DNA of 64,000 bases from contig NZ_JAMZEG020000002.1 in assembly GCF_024435075.2 (NCBI RefSeq), forward strand, positions 186,001 through 250,000, written 5' to 3'. The number at the start of each line of letters is the position of its first letter. Within the stretch, counting starts at the first letter, position 1. Shown here piece after piece: positions 63,960 through 64,000 of this stretch. The position numbers and the translations under genes were made by a program. This stretch comes from Marinomonas maritima. GTDB lineage: Bacteria > Pseudomonadota > Gammaproteobacteria > Pseudomonadales > Marinomonadaceae. The notes beneath the pieces were generated by a model that was not told where the DNA came from, did not search any database, and saw only the letters and a list, made by a program, of their open reading frames with translations.

Positions 63960-64000
63960 TCACTTTGTGAAAGAAAGCAAAATATTCAAATACCGGATTA

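Overview
The window reads as a chromosomal segment of a marine gammaproteobacterium of the Oceanospirillales, most like Marinomonas. This is inferred from protein character and gene order (rnt-motY-argG, rnfABCDGE-nth, metG/apbC-dcd), not from a database search. Most of it is ordinary core metabolism, with two accessory zones.

Layout. 1-2441: end of an arginine deiminase operon (arcA fragment, arcB, arcC). 2491-7150: accessory zone with an intact IS30-family element next to an inverted partial copy of itself, a left-truncated and frameshifted IS10-like element, REP-like palindromes, a GNAT, a cupin and a decayed RelB/ParE toxin-antitoxin pair. 7299-8961: XRE-cupin regulator with azlCD behind a perfect 36-bp palindrome. 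9100-13404: a methyltransferase, an ABC-ATPase remnant and a chemoreceptor set between ~124-bp direct repeats, a MITE-like element and an unknown protein. 13525-23630: DUF465, a giant DUF748 protein, YbaN, RNase T, MotY, ArgG, ribokinase plus nucleoside hydrolase, and an RRM protein. 23676-32556: a small hypothetical, an omega-aminotransferase, an 8 x 14-bp tandem repeat and rnfABCDGE-nth. 32841-36795: metG diverging from apbC-dcd.

36894-40360 is the second accessory zone and the most interesting part. Four attC-like recombination sites alternate with four same-strand genes (EthD-like, GNAT, a membrane-anchored unknown, a 47-residue membrane peptide). No integrase is visible, so it looks like an orphan integron cassette array (CALIN). 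It lies between copies of a dispersed repeat in opposite orientations, and one cassette carries a tRNA-like sequence beside its attC.

40435-56391: Nudix hydrolase, LuxR solo, lipoprotein, DUF1294, PAS-GGDEF cyclase, ilvE, small envelope proteins, a Spy/CpxP-like gene diverging from cpxRA with a clear CpxR box between them, an NCS2 purine permease with a strongly structured leader, TraB/GumN, a SPOUT methyltransferase, DUF481 and a CobW-type GTPase. 56621-63959: fatty-acid beta-oxidation genes (acyl-CoA dehydrogenase, SCP2, FadD-type ligase, DUF2889, an isomerase-type crotonase, etfBA), where ETF takes the electrons released by the dehydrogenase.
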